64,000 bases of DNA from Mycoemilia scoparia (taxonomy: Eukaryota; Kickxellomycota; Kickxellomycetes; Kickxellales; Kickxellaceae). The stretch covers positions 62,001-126,000 of the forward strand of contig JANBPU010000027.1 of assembly GCA_027575805.1 (NCBI GenBank). The letters are read 5' to 3'. Shown piece by piece: positions 13,640 to 23,813 of this stretch. The notes below the pieces were generated by a model. The model was not told where the DNA came from. It made no database searches and saw only the letters and a program-made list of their open reading frames with translations. The position numbers and the translations under genes are program-made. Each line of letters opens with the position of its first letter. Positions within the stretch are counted from its first letter, which is position 1.

Positions 13640-14174
13640 ACGAAACATATACCTTTGTTATTAATAAAAAGGCACACCTTTATAATTATTGTATAGTCAG
13701 GATTAGCCCGTATATTGTCGAATTCCACTAATGATTAGCCATAAATTGGCTGTGCATGGACTCTGGCGATCTTGAAATATTATGATATTTATAATCGCCA
13801 TGTACCTATCAAGTTTTGATTTATTTGTATAGTGACTACGTTTGCTTTATTTTCCTTATAAAAAAATAACTGTCACTCATTACTCCAAAGCATTGTTAAT
13901 GTAGTTGTGCATATTATATGGGAAATAATTTTTGAAGGGTGAATGTTTACTAATAAAACTGGATATCCATTTAGCTGGGATTGTCCCCTATAATCATTGG
14001 TCACCAAAATTTACCCTTCAAAAATTATTGCCCATATTATTGCAATTATTAGAAGCACAAATTCAGTCAACTTTTGATGGGAGCCACTAAATAGTTAATA
14101 TTCCAACTTGGAGATGTAGTAAAGTCTAGTTTAGGTTTATTTTGATAAAAATTGTATATGTTTTTTCGGATATG
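13640..14174. other. Intergenic region between LYS2 and COA6 (convergent)
   Basis: 535 A+T-rich bases holding the two 3' regions and one complete MITE-like element (13918-14035). Nothing else is visible. Confidence 0.5.
13918..14035. mobile_element. MITE-like element, family R1, copy a
   Basis: A 118-bp element with 23-bp terminal inverted repeats, the left end reading ATGGGAAATAATTTTTGAAG and the right its near-perfect complement. It is flanked by a 5-bp direct repeat ATTAT (13913-13917 and 14036-14040), a plausible target-site duplication. The interior includes GATTGTCCCCTATAATCA. It has no coding capacity. This is the cleanest copy of the family. Confidence 0.75.
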
Positions 14175-14523
14175 TTATTTTGGTCCTACCATGACCTTTT
14201 CACGCTGTTTTGTGAGTGTCCTTAGTTGTATAAAATAATCGGCCTATAGGTTATAAGAAAAATAGGTCCGTGTAGTTAATAACGGTCTTTCCTTTGGTTT
14301 ATAAATATAGAAAAGTTTCTTTTATATTTATAGTTATATTTACCCATGAGCTAGGACAGTCTTTGTACATGATCTTTTTGAAATCTTCGCATACGCTGCC
14401 TGCTTTTTCAGGAAAATCAAATCCTGCATCATCAAGGCATTTGTAATAGTCATCGCGCGCTTTGTGGCAAATTTTGCGCTCTTGGCGTTTGGGTGGCTGG
14501 GTTGGAGGTAATGCGTCAGCCAT
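14175..14523 (-). CDS. COA6: Cytochrome c oxidase assembly factor 6
   Basis: Small mitochondrial intermembrane-space protein needed for copper delivery to Cox2. Coding is complement(join(14175..14243, 14344..14523)), 82 residues. The twin-cysteine fold is visible: C-x9-C in CHKARDDYYKC and C-x10-C in CEDFKKIMYKDC, the COA6 signature, followed by PSSW and a basic C-terminal helix (ADYFIQLRTLTKQREK). The 100-bp intron (donor GTAAAT, acceptor CTATAG) lies right after the Trp codon; reading straight through the donor would give a wrong tail. The second exon was placed by phase and by its fit to the family's post-Trp helix. Confidence 0.88.
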
Positions 14524-14877
14524 TATATATACGAGTTTTATAACCTTATAGGGTTGGCGCGATACAGTGAGATCAATGAACTAGACTTGTAAACAGTTGT
14601 TGTAGGGTTACTGTATGTGTCCTCTGATCGAACCCATGATATCAGATCATGTTCTTGCATAATTGTGGGTTTTAGCAGAAATGGAATGCTGATCTTTGGT
14701 CAAAGCATGGTTTATGACCGATAATTATAATGCAACTAATACCTATAAAACTCTGATATTTGGTACAGGACGACAAAAAAGGGAATGTATGATAATTATG
14801 AAGTATAAATAGATAAATGTATTATAAAACTCGTGGTTGTGGGGATAATGATTTATAAATTGCGCTTGGAGTGATAG
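14524..14877. other. Intergenic region COA6-KEX1
   Basis: 354 A+T-rich bases between the COA6 start and the KEX1 stop, holding the COA6 promoter. No other feature seen. Confidence 0.45.
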
Positions 14878-16927
14878 TTAGTGGCGGAGTGGATGAGATG
14901 GCGACTCATTATCACGGCGAAGAGTTTCATTTCCTAGATCTGAATCATCGTCATCAATGCCATCATCATCTACAAAGTCATTTGGATCATATATTTTGAA
15001 TGGATTTTCATTACTTTCTCGGTGAGGGCGAATGCTTTCCAGCTCATGTTCTTGGTCATTCTCAAGTGTCCGTTCGCTGGATCCGCCCAGAGGGAAGGCA
15101 GTCTTTTTCGAGCCTCTGCAGCTCTTTATCCACGAGACCAGCCTTTTACGGTACCACCAGCCAAGACCTCCAATAATAATTAGCGCGAGTAGCAGTAAAA
15201 GTAGCAAGAATTTGTTGTTTCCTGAATTCTCGCCAACTTCATCCGATGATTTTGTATTCTTTGAAAAGTTGATTTGTTTTAGCTCAGACTTGAAGCGGAT
15301 AGTATCGGTCGAAGCACCAGTAAACCGAGTAAGAATGTCGAGCATTTCTTTTGGATGATCAACACCCACCATATGACTGCTATTATATATCCTGACATAT
15401 GTCAAGTTTCTCTCGCTAATATAAATGCCAGCTTGATTGTCATCAACGAACCACGATTGTCCCTCATTTGTCACAAATCCCTTTTCTCCATTCCATGTCA
15501 GATTACCAATCATCCATTCTATGCCAATATGGTTGCATACTATATCTCTATCACCAACAAAGAGCAGGACAGGGATGGACTCAAGAACACTTGGAAGCAT
15601 CTGAACGGATGGTTTACTCTTGTCCCCCAACAAACTTACGCTGACATCTCTATTGCATTCGACCCACCTTTCAGGAACTTTTCCTTCATGAAGGTTAAGA
15701 GCCTTGTGAACATCAGGCCTTCTCATATAAGATGTCATATTTCCAACTGATTCAGGCCAATTCATTCCACAGGCAGGCTTTGTATCATTGAGATCCAGAT
15801 TATACATGTTGTAGCAAAGGTCTGGTGATGGTCCATAGTTCATCAAAAACGTATTTAGAATTTGTTCGCATGCATCGACATGCACTGGCTGAGGAGCTTT
15901 ATTATATTCTGCCACACATTTGTTAATCTCTTTGTACATGGCTTTCTTGGCCTCATCAGTAAGAACTCCAGCCTCTTCGGCCATAGCTGGATATGATTGG
16001 TACATCGTAAACCCGTCGATCCAACCATTGCCTATCAGAACACCCTGCAGATTGTACCTATTTTTTGCTGGCATCTTCAATACCGCATCAGCAAAATAGA
16101 TCAAGTATGTTCCAGCTTCGCTCTCGCCAGCAATATATAGCTTGCGGTCCCGGTATTCGGAAAATATGTTAAAGAACCTCTCCATGAATTTCATGAGATT
16201 ATCATTACCATTAACAAACGTCTTTACGTATGAAGTCTTATTTGCAACGCTCATTCCGGTTCCAAATGGCTGGTCGATATAGAGTACATCCATTTGGGAC
16301 GACCATGCGTATGGTCTCAAATGCAGCTCGTCGTCCTTGAACAAATATGGTCCATTCTCCATAATCACACCATCGATACTAGTGCTAATTTCAGGCATCG
16401 AATTAATGATGTGTTGTTAGATATGAAAATATTACTGATCTTGCTGGCTTGTACATAATACCGAAACTCAGTTCAACTTACCATCCTGGTCCACCATTTA
16501 ACCATATAACCTAAAAGTTTATAGATCTATAATTAGTATGTTGTTGTCTTATTTTTATATAATACAAAAGCAATTAAAGTTGGTCTTACCAACGAGTCTT
16601 GGTTGTTATGGTTAGTGGAGTTGGAAATGAGCCAAAAGAACATCAAATCATCGTCATTTCCTTCGGCTATAGGTATCTGTCTAATTTACATAGTATCAGA
16701 ATGATGTGTTACTATCTATAATGCTGCTTCATATGTGGCTTTACACTTTTAATAGTAGACGCAGCAAAAATTACTATTATTTTGATAAATGGGTGTTATG
16801 GTGGCTTACCCTGCCCATTGCTCTACAGTTTCTAGCTGGGGATCCACGACCTTTGGGATTTTATCAACTTTGAAGCTGTCTTTATCAACCATTGCAGCAG
16901 CCTGATCTTTTAGAAATCTACCCACCA
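14878..16927 (-). CDS. KEX1: Kex1-type serine carboxypeptidase, membrane-anchored (5' end unresolved)
   Basis: Late-Golgi carboxypeptidase that trims C-terminal Lys/Arg from secreted precursors after Kex2 cleavage. Supported exons: complement of 14878..16384, 16482..16510, 16590..16680, and a 5' exon ending at 16810 and readable back to about 16927. The joins restore QWAGQIPI, VIWLNGGPGCTSIDG and ENGPYLF. The catalytic triad is Ser in GESEAG, Asp in GDRDIVCN and His in NSSHMVG. The family usually has GESYAG, so the Glu is unusual. A transmembrane helix (FLLLLLLLALIIIGGLGWWY) is followed by a basic stretch and an acidic cytosolic tail (DDDGIDDDDSD), as in Kex1. The signal-peptide exon was not found; a TA microsatellite disturbs this region. 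Confidence 0.88.
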
Positions 16928-17673
16928 TATATATATATATATATATATACATAAGCAAACAGATATAGTCTGAAAATGTTAGCAGCAGTTGGAAACACGG
17001 AACTAGGCGGTCGAGCTGTTTACTTGCCAAGTCCTCATATGCGCGATGCCACTGAACACCAGCTGTTTATATAATTGTATAAATATATCGTCAAAACGTG
17101 TTACCTTTTCCAAAAACGAAATTGTCTTTATACAGAAAGAATGCCAAATTTAAAGGTCTGCTGGTATATATATAAAAATGATATATGTATTTAAGAATAA
17201 TTTACAAATATGCAATGTATTAGAAAGAAAAGCGGGATTAGCAGTAAGTCATCACAGATATGAACCTTTAGTACCTTGTAAATTGCTTTGAAAATTCGAG
17301 TTTACACGAAAGTAGGAGTAGTAATAACAAAACCAGTGCATAGTTTAAGCCTTATGATTAGTTGGTTTGGCGATTATTGATTGGTGGCAAAAATATCACA
17401 GTATTAAATTCCAATTATTAGAGCAATGTTCCTTGTAGTTGTGCGTTTCTAGGGGGATGAGGGAGGTGTCAATGTGCGTATTCTATGGGTGTGGCTTGCT
17501 TACTATTTTGAACTCTTTTACAATAAAGCTTGGTTGCTGCCTCTGCTGGTATCGTTGCGTCTTTATTCACTCATCTCTCTCTATTTTTTTCATACACATT
17601 TTCAATAGCATCTGCTACTCTCATCTGCCGACCAATACTAAGGACTACTCACGACTTTATACCGCCTTGTAAA
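16928..17673. other. Region between KEX1 and SEC66
   Basis: Holds the unresolved KEX1 5' end and the SEC66 promoter. A (TA)n microsatellite occupies about 16927-16950. Minus-strand pieces near 17024-17170 read like exons but could not be assigned. A pyrimidine-rich stretch precedes the SEC66 start. Confidence 0.4.
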
Positions 17674-18412
17674 ATGGCCTCTAATACAATAGTTTTGGCA
17701 ATTTATGTCATTGGATGGGGAATTGTCTTTGGCACATTCGTTCACTACTATCACAAGAGAAAAGCTATAGGTATGTAATAGCCTCTAGATGCCAATACAG
17801 CCATCTACACAACATAAAAGCTTGTGCCATTGTCTAAATTTGAACTTGGCATTTTCTATAATTTTAGCCTTATCCAAGATTGAGGCCTGGTATCCCGAAC
17901 ACAAAGAGCGTGATCTATATTATGACTTGCAAGCCCTCCGTGAGTCTAATCCAGAAGCTGTGTCAGATGGTGCTATTAAGGCTGCCCTTCTTAGGAGAGC
18001 AATGACCGATGTGATAAGGGCACTTGAAATACAGACCAACAAACAGCCACTGGCCAGTCTCGTGAAGTCTGGCGCTATTGCCGACGACTTGCTACATCAA
18101 TTCAGCGCTGCCGAGACTGATCTCGAAGCAGAGATGCTTGATATTGTCCAAGAAGCCGAAGCCATCCAGCCCGGCTGGAGTGCCATAATCCTGCGTGTAG
18201 CGGCCGAAATGGTTGGAAACCTTAGACAACGCGAACTTCGTGAAGAAATGAGCCGCATTTGCCATGATAAATTAACATGCCTAGAATCAACAAAAAATGC
18301 TGACAAAGATATTATTGAAGAAGCAGCAAGGTTGAAGGAAGCTGAACGTGAGCGGTTAATACAGGAACTGATCCAGGAAGACGAAAAGATGACATCAAAA
18401 TCGTCAAAGTAA
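17674..18412 (+). CDS. SEC66: Sec66/Sec71 subunit of the ER translocon (Sec63 complex)
   Basis: Non-essential subunit of the Sec62/63 complex for post-translational import into the ER; a fungal-specific family. Coding is join(17674..17770, 17868..18412), 213 residues, about the size of yeast Sec66. One transmembrane segment (about residues 5-23) is followed by a basic YYHKRKA and a cytosolic domain. Family motifs: IKAALLRRAM, SGAIADDLLHQF and EAEAIQPGWSAII, the last matching yeast LQEAERLQPGW. A Glu-rich helix ends the protein. The 97-bp intron (GTATGT...TTTTAG) splits an Ala codon right after the membrane segment. Confidence 0.9.
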
Positions 18413-19198
18413 ATATTTCAGGCTTGACCTTGTCTTGTGCTTATCACAAAGATGAGATATGTTGGTGGTGCTTTCATAAATCCCAGATCTTGTCTCTACA
18501 GACTTTTCCTTTCTAGCTTCGATACACTATCATTTTGTCACCCCTCTATAATAAAAGATCCATTATTATCAACAATTTAAACTAACTACCTCCAACTACT
18601 CTTGATACTTTGAGATACAACAATGATTTGGTTTTAGTCTCTTTTGTTCGATTCAGAGTAGAGCCGTATTATTTTTTTAATAGTGATTGGAAATTTCTTT
18701 GGAAGTATTGGCTAAAGACATTTTCTAAGGCTTTGTAGCTACAGTCATTTGCAATTGAAAGAGGCGTGGTAGCTCTGCTGTTAATGCACTAATATTTAGA
18801 TCTTGGCCTTCTTAGATTTTATAACCACTGGCCCTTGTCGAAAGACCACAATGCTATAAAAGAATGTGAAGTACAATAAATTACATACTTGCTGTAGAAG
18901 CCTTAATCTTTTTTATGTGTTGCTTTCATAGTAAATGGCTGATCTTTTAAAAAAGAGTATTGGGAAAATCAGGAGTCGGAATCTACTGATTGAAATGCAC
19001 ATCAAATCCAAGCTCCTTTCCCACCTTTTGATCCAGAAACCCAAAAGACACGACTTTTCTAAGCATATGGTGATGGTCTTATGTTTTATACCCATCATAA
19101 GCATTCCTGAGAATATAAACCAGAATGTGGTAGATTTAAGTCATGGCTGCTCGATTGTATGCTAAATCTAAGCCTTGGCATGAAGGGCGTCCAAAACC
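18413..19198. other. Intergenic region SEC66 to secreted-peptide gene 1
   Basis: 786 bases with no supported gene. The last 120 bases or so (from about 19080) are recognisably but only distantly similar to the sequence upstream of the second copy (from about 49008); both contain CATTCCTGAG and an ATAAA..AGAATGTGG-like string. Confidence 0.45.
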
Positions 19199-19654
19199 TA
19201 TAAAAGCAGCACCTGGGAGGGATGTTTTAGAAAGGCACCAGCACACCGCTTCCTCCCATTGTCATTTTAATCCAGAACACTCGATCGCCTGTCACCACCT
19301 CCAGATAAACACGATGAATTGCGCCGTTCTTGCCGTTTTCACTGCCCTCGTTGTTGCCGCCATTGCTGCGCCCGTAGAAAAGGCAGAAGTCGACCCAAGA
19401 CTTGGACTGCCCTTGGCCATTTCGAAGCTGCCAAACGGCCAAGTTGTTACATTTACACCAGAGCCGGTTGACTTTTAGTTAGTATGCTGGACTATCGGGC
19501 GAACCTCTGTAATACATATATACACATACAATACCATGCTCATCGGATAGGCTGATTGCCCATCGACGATCAAACTATACCCTCCCGTTTACATCTTTTT
19601 GTACCATACTGTTTAATCCAATCTCATCTTTCAAGTTAATAGTACAAGTTCATA
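19199..19654 (+). repeat. Duplicated 456-bp tract, copy 1 (TATA box to 3' region)
   Basis: Matches 49119-49574 without gaps, with only four differences (19213, 19424, 19527, 19536). It begins at the TATA box TATAAAAG (19199-19206) and ends at AGTACAAGTTCATA. It contains the whole secreted-peptide gene with leader and trailer. Confidence 0.95.
19314..19478 (+). CDS. Short secreted peptide precursor, copy 1
   Basis: A 54-residue protein of no family I recognise. The N-terminus MNCAVLAVFTALVVAAIAA is a textbook signal peptide with likely cleavage at AIAA or AIA before PVEKAEVD, leaving a mature peptide of about 35 residues. The mature part has no cysteine and no dibasic site, and contains DPRLGLPLAISKLPNGQVV and an acidic C-terminus. 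A TATA box lies 115 bases upstream. A protein-identical copy sits at 49234-49398, the only coding difference being a synonymous Ser codon. The duplication, silent difference and signal peptide support a real gene. Function unknown; a secreted signal or effector is only conjecture. Confidence 0.8.
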   Translation: MNCAVLAVFTALVVAAIAAPVEKAEVDPRLGLPLAISKLPNGQVVTFTPEPVDF

Positions 19655-19841
19655 CAAACGAAACATACAATTCATGTATATTTAGCTAAACTCAACCCAC
19701 TAAAACATGGTCTAAAAGGCCAGGGTGCTTTAGGCGTATTCATTAAAAATGGCCTGCCTATTATTAGTAAAGTCGTGAAAGCATAATGAATGGAGAAAAG
19801 TATATTAAATGCCCATTATATATATGGTGGTCGCAAGGTGC
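19479..19841. other. 3' region between secreted-peptide gene 1 and SWA2
   Basis: 363 bases. The first 176 belong to the duplicated tract; the remainder is unique A+T-rich DNA before the SWA2 stop codon. Confidence 0.45.
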
Positions 19842-22325
19842 TCAAGAAATGTTATTCTGGGCCTTAAAGACATCCCATGCTTCATTGATGGTCGCAAATA
19901 CCCTTGCAGCAATCATTTTTGTTCGTATGTCAATGCCCTTTGATAGTTTATCTGGATGTGTCTTGGCTATAGCACGCATATATGTCCGCTTGACTTTATT
20001 GGGCTCGATAAGCTCATGCATACCAACAACCTTCCACTCAGGGATTACCGTATGAAGAGTAGAAAGGAGTGCACGTAAGTTTTGCTGCTTCCCCTCTTTC
20101 CATGCCTTAATTTCGTCATCAACTGAGTCCGACTGGGCAAATTGTTCTGCTTCTTCTGCTGCCTTTAGCTTTTCTATGTCTCTGATTTTTGCTACGCCAA
20201 TCGATTCATTGACATCGAGTTTTGTTGTGGGTCTTTGGGCTGGTTTGCGATGAATTGCTGGCTTTGGCGGACGCTGTGAAAGTCCATTGCTGAAGGTGTC
20301 GCCGCTTGGATTTTTCCTTGGATCAAGGGCCTTCTGGCATCTTACGAGGCTGGACTGGGCTTGTGATATCAAACGCGAGTCAGAAATGCCTGATTTGGTG
20401 ATAGTGTCCCAGTCTTGTGCTGCCTGCTTATATTTCTCCAATGCCTCATATCCACTGGCGCGACGTTGAAGCGCTTTAACCTGCTGAAGACGGAAGTCAA
20501 CAGTTTCGCCGATGGGGGCAATGTTCTCTGATACATTTGCACTATATTTTTTGCATATCTGGAGTGCCCTTGTGCAACTTTCAATTGCTGCGTTTGAGTC
20601 GCCATTCTTTAACTGACAAAGTGCAATATTGTTGTACAAAATAATTAGATATGGGTGCAATGACGTGTCCCCAACTGCGTTGATAGCTTTCTGGTAACCC
20701 TCTGCTGCGTTGGCAAAGTTTCCAAGCTTGAATTGCTCATTGGCAGCATTCTTTTGTGTTGACGCAGAAGAAATGGCTGTGCTTGAAATCGAGGGAATGG
20801 GGACTTTTTGAGGCATCTGTCTAGGAGCCACTTGGGGGTTTGGTCGTTGGTAACTTCTACTAGCTTGAGTTGACTGGGTTCTATTGAAAGTCTTGGCATT
20901 AGGTTTAGGATAGGCTGCTTCATCCCCAAAGTCAATAATAGGTTCATCCATATCAGATCTAGTTTGGTAAAGCTCCTCTTCACGGGATTGTATTTTATAC
21001 CTGCTTTTTACCGAACTGATAGTCGAGTCATGATGCCTGGGTGAGGTAGCATCACTATAGAAGCCAGCGCTTGTTCGTTGCTGACTACCCAAGCGAGGAT
21101 TCGATGCTTTTGAATGTTGTGCCCGTCTCCTGGAAGACACATACATCTCGTCTTCAGAAGATGAATAGTTATTTCTGGAGATATTTTTTGTACTGTCAAA
21201 AGATCTTCCGAGATCGTCATTTTTAAGCGACTCCTGATACTCCTGTATCTTTTGCTTTCCTTTTTGGAACCATGTACTGGCTTGGGACCATACCGCATTT
21301 CCGATTTCATTTGCAGCAGTCATAAATTTGTCAGCGGAATTACCAATTGCATCAGAGTTCACACCCTTCATCCCCCATCCTTCGTCAGAGCTGTCGGAGT
21401 ATCTGCGATTTGGTGTGTGTTGTTGTCTACTGGAGAGTAGCCCATCTCTCTTTTCTGAAACTGGGTGTGTTTGTCTATTATTATACGTCGTTTTTGTAGA
21501 ATTCCTATTTGAACTCAACCTATCTACTTCTGACTGCTGCCTTATAAGTAAATCCATTGCGTCTATGACATTATTGTTGGACATGCTAAGAGCCGTTTTG
21601 GCCTGATCAAAGTCAAATCCATGCTGCATGATTCTAGCTATCTTGCTGTCTATAGAAATGTCCTTACTCCGTAGATTTTTGGGCTTAGGCGGGGGTGTGG
21701 GCCGAGTTTCAGGAATTGGATCCTCATCCATAGGAATAGGAGATAGCTCAGAGGGGATTATATCTGCACTATTAGGTGGGATTTTTATCTGAGCAGATGG
21801 GGTTCTGGTTCCACGCTCTGATTCTATCTGTGATAATGGGTCAAAATCTAGAGTTTTCGAGTTTTTTGGTGGCGTACTATTTCCTACAGGCTCGTTATTT
21901 TTTGGCTTATACAATTGGTCAAAGTCCCAAATATCATTGCTAGAATTGTTATTTCTTGTACTCGGGCGAACTGTAGAACTGATACCTGATAAGATGGCAA
22001 GCTGGTCGATTTCCTTTGCATCGACCTGTGATGTAGGGCTATAGGTGCCTTGAGATCTGGAGTCATTGTCCTTCAGTCTCTGTCTTTCGTTGAGCGATAG
22101 GTTACTCAGCTCCTTGCCAGGAGTGTTATCGAAGGATATGAGGTTGCTAAAAGGATCTGATTTCTTGGTTGAGCCTGATGAATTAGTACCACCAGCCTTC
22201 ATTCTTGTGGCTGTTGAATTAGGCGTCTTGTTGGTAGCGGCTTCTGAAAATCTAGGAAGAGATGAGCCATTCGGCTTTGCTGTTGAATTCGAATTCCCCC
22301 AGTTAAGGCCTTTAAGGTCGTCCAT
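19842..22325 (-). CDS. SWA2: Auxilin-like J-protein (clathrin uncoating)
   Basis: Cochaperone that recruits Hsp70 to strip clathrin from vesicles. A single exon encodes 827 residues, longer than yeast Swa2 (668). Order: a disordered Ser/Asn-rich N-terminus with clathrin-type short motifs (DPFSNLISFD, WDFDQLY, DFDPL); a UBA domain around KIARIMQHGFDFDQAKTAL; a second disordered section; TPR-like helices (EQFKLGNFANAAEGYQKAI, ALCQLKNGDSNAAIESCTRA); and a C-terminal J domain with the Hsp70-stimulating HPD in AKTHPDKLSKG. The UBA-TPR-J order is diagnostic for fungal Swa2. Its start is 271 bases from divergent CWC15, with a TA microsatellite (about 22332-22350) between. Confidence 0.93.
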   Translation of the reverse strand: MDDLKGLNWGNSNSTAKPNGSSLPRFSEAATNKTPNSTATRMKAGGTNSSGSTKKSDPFSNLISFDNTPGKELSNLSLNERQRLKDNDSRSQGTYSPTSQVDAKEIDQLAILSGISSTVRPSTRNNNSSNDIWDFDQLYKPKNNEPVGNSTPPKNSKTLDFDPLSQIESERGTRTPSAQIKIPPNSADIIPSELSPIPMDEDPIPETRPTPPPKPKNLRSKDISIDSKIARIMQHGFDFDQAKTALSMSNNNVIDAMDLLIRQQSEVDRLSSNRNSTKTTYNNRQTHPVSEKRDGLLSSRQQHTPNRRYSDSSDEGWGMKGVNSDAIGNSADKFMTAANEIGNAVWSQASTWFQKGKQKIQEYQESLKNDDLGRSFDSTKNISRNNYSSSEDEMYVSSRRRAQHSKASNPRLGSQQRTSAGFYSDATSPRHHDSTISSVKSRYKIQSREEELYQTRSDMDEPIIDFGDEAAYPKPNAKTFNRTQSTQASRSYQRPNPQVAPRQMPQKVPIPSISSTAISSASTQKNAANEQFKLGNFANAAEGYQKAINAVGDTSLHPYLIILYNNIALCQLKNGDSNAAIESCTRALQICKKYSANVSENIAPIGETVDFRLQQVKALQRRASGYEALEKYKQAAQDWDTITKSGISDSRLISQAQSSLVRCQKALDPRKNPSGDTFSNGLSQRPPKPAIHRKPAQRPTTKLDVNESIGVAKIRDIEKLKAAEEAEQFAQSDSVDDEIKAWKEGKQQNLRALLSTLHTVIPEWKVVGMHELIEPNKVKRTYMRAIAKTHPDKLSKGIDIRTKMIAARVFATINEAWDVFKAQNNIS

Positions 22326-22596
22326 CCCTAATATATATATATATATATATTCTAAAACACAAAGTATTACTGCGTGATGTCAAGCAAAAGAGAAGTGGGG
22401 TTATGTGGGTGGCTTGCTTGGCATAAGGTCCTAAACCTATACTGACACCAAGAAATCAATTAATTTACAGACCGGTAATTAAAATTGATATCCCATAAAT
22501 ACCCCAAGTCTATTAATATATTTTTACTACCATTTCAGCAAAAAATATAGCTATTATTGTATCACTAACTCATTTCTGTTGATATATATAAGCATC

Positions 22597-23496
22597 ATGA
22601 CCACAGCTGCCCGCCCAACACTAGATCCCGCAAGAGGCAGGACCAATGCCGCTCCCTCTTTGCAAATCAGCGCTAAGGCATTGCCAAGCCATACAAAACT
22701 CAAGTTCAGGTAAGTTGCAATCGTTTGTTTATTCAACTAATCGCAAGACAAACAATATTGAAATGGAAACTCAACTTGTGAAAATAATTTATAGAAAACC
22801 TGGTCAAGGTGCCGAGTATGAACTAAGCACTGAAGAAATGCGCCAAGAATTATTCCAGAATGAAGCCGATAATTCTGAAAAGCGGTTTTTAGATTTTAAG
22901 AGTGACCAGAAGTTACAAGAAGAAAAACGTAAATTTATTGAAATGGCTAAACGCGAGGAAGAAGATGATCCTGAAAGTGAAACAGAGTAAGTAGTATTGC
23001 ATTGACTATATGATAGCAAAAGTATATTTTTGGACTATAATGATTGACAACTGTAACTTTATTTTGACTTAACTCTAAAGCGAGTCAGAGTCAAGTAGTG
23101 ATGATGATGATGACGATGAAACAGAGGAACTTATGAGAGAGCTAGCAAAAATAAAACGTGAAAGGGCAGAACAGCAAGCACGAAAGGTATATACATTGAA
23201 CTTGCAAACTCCAAGTGCTTGTCCAAACAACCTGTTATAATATATTAGCATAATCATTTGAATTATAGGAACAACAAAGATTGGAGGAGGAAGAAGAGGA
23301 AAATCAACTAAAAGCAGCCAGCGGCAACCCACTTTTAACCCAACAACCGGATTTCTCGGTTAAGCGGAGGTGGGATGATGATGTTGTATTCAAAAACCAG
23401 GCAAGCGGCACAGACGATAAACCAAAAAGGCGATTTGTAAATGATATGCTTCGTTCCGACTTTCACCGTAAATTCATGAATCGATATATCCATTAA
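22597..23496 (+). CDS. CWC15: Spliceosomal protein Cwc15 (Prp19-associated)
   Basis: Component of the activated spliceosome. Coding is join(22597..22709, 22795..22986, 23081..23186, 23269..23496), 212 residues. The N-terminus [14 protein letters not shown] and the C-terminus [12 protein letters not shown] then [20 protein letters not shown] are the two conserved ends of the family; the middle is an acidic Ser/Asp run ([15 protein letters not shown]) and a charged coiled coil ([20 protein letters not shown]). Introns are 85, 94 and 82 bp, all GT-AG; phases 2, 2 and 0 close exactly. Very secure. Confidence 0.95.
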
Positions 23497-23813
23497 ATAG
23501 CTGACATTTACACATAACATTACGTACTTGGTTAAATCACTACTCAATATCAAGGAATAAATATCTACCAAATGGCTGGTAATTTTTTCAGGGTATCTTT
23601 TGGCGGCCAAAGACTATAGGGGCAATCCCAGCTAAATGAGCGATCACCACTTATTAGCATATGGTCACCCTTCAAAAATAGTCACCCAAATTACATAGCT
23701 TTATAAATTATTTTTGACTAAAAACCAATTAGATTTTATCCTTTAAAAACAGCGCAAATTTTCATAAAAACAATAAAGATTTTAAATGAATGTAGTTATC
23801 TCCTGGTATACTA
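23497..23813. other. Convergent intergenic region CWC15-FAU1
   Basis: 317 A+T-rich bases holding two 3' regions and one diverged R1 element (about 23572-23688). Nothing else seen. Confidence 0.45.
23572..23688. mobile_element. MITE-like element, family R1, copy b (diverged)
   Basis: The right end CACCCTTCAAAAATAGTCAC fits the family; the left end (GGTAATTTTTTCAGGGTAT) is eroded. The interior TATAGGGGCAATCCCAGC is shared with copies c and e. Boundaries are approximate. Confidence 0.6.

Noticed and set aside
17024..17038. Start MRTWQ as the first exon of KEX1
   Set aside because: Joining it to the acceptor at 16969 gives the wrong phase, and joining it to the one at 16901 gives no signal peptide.
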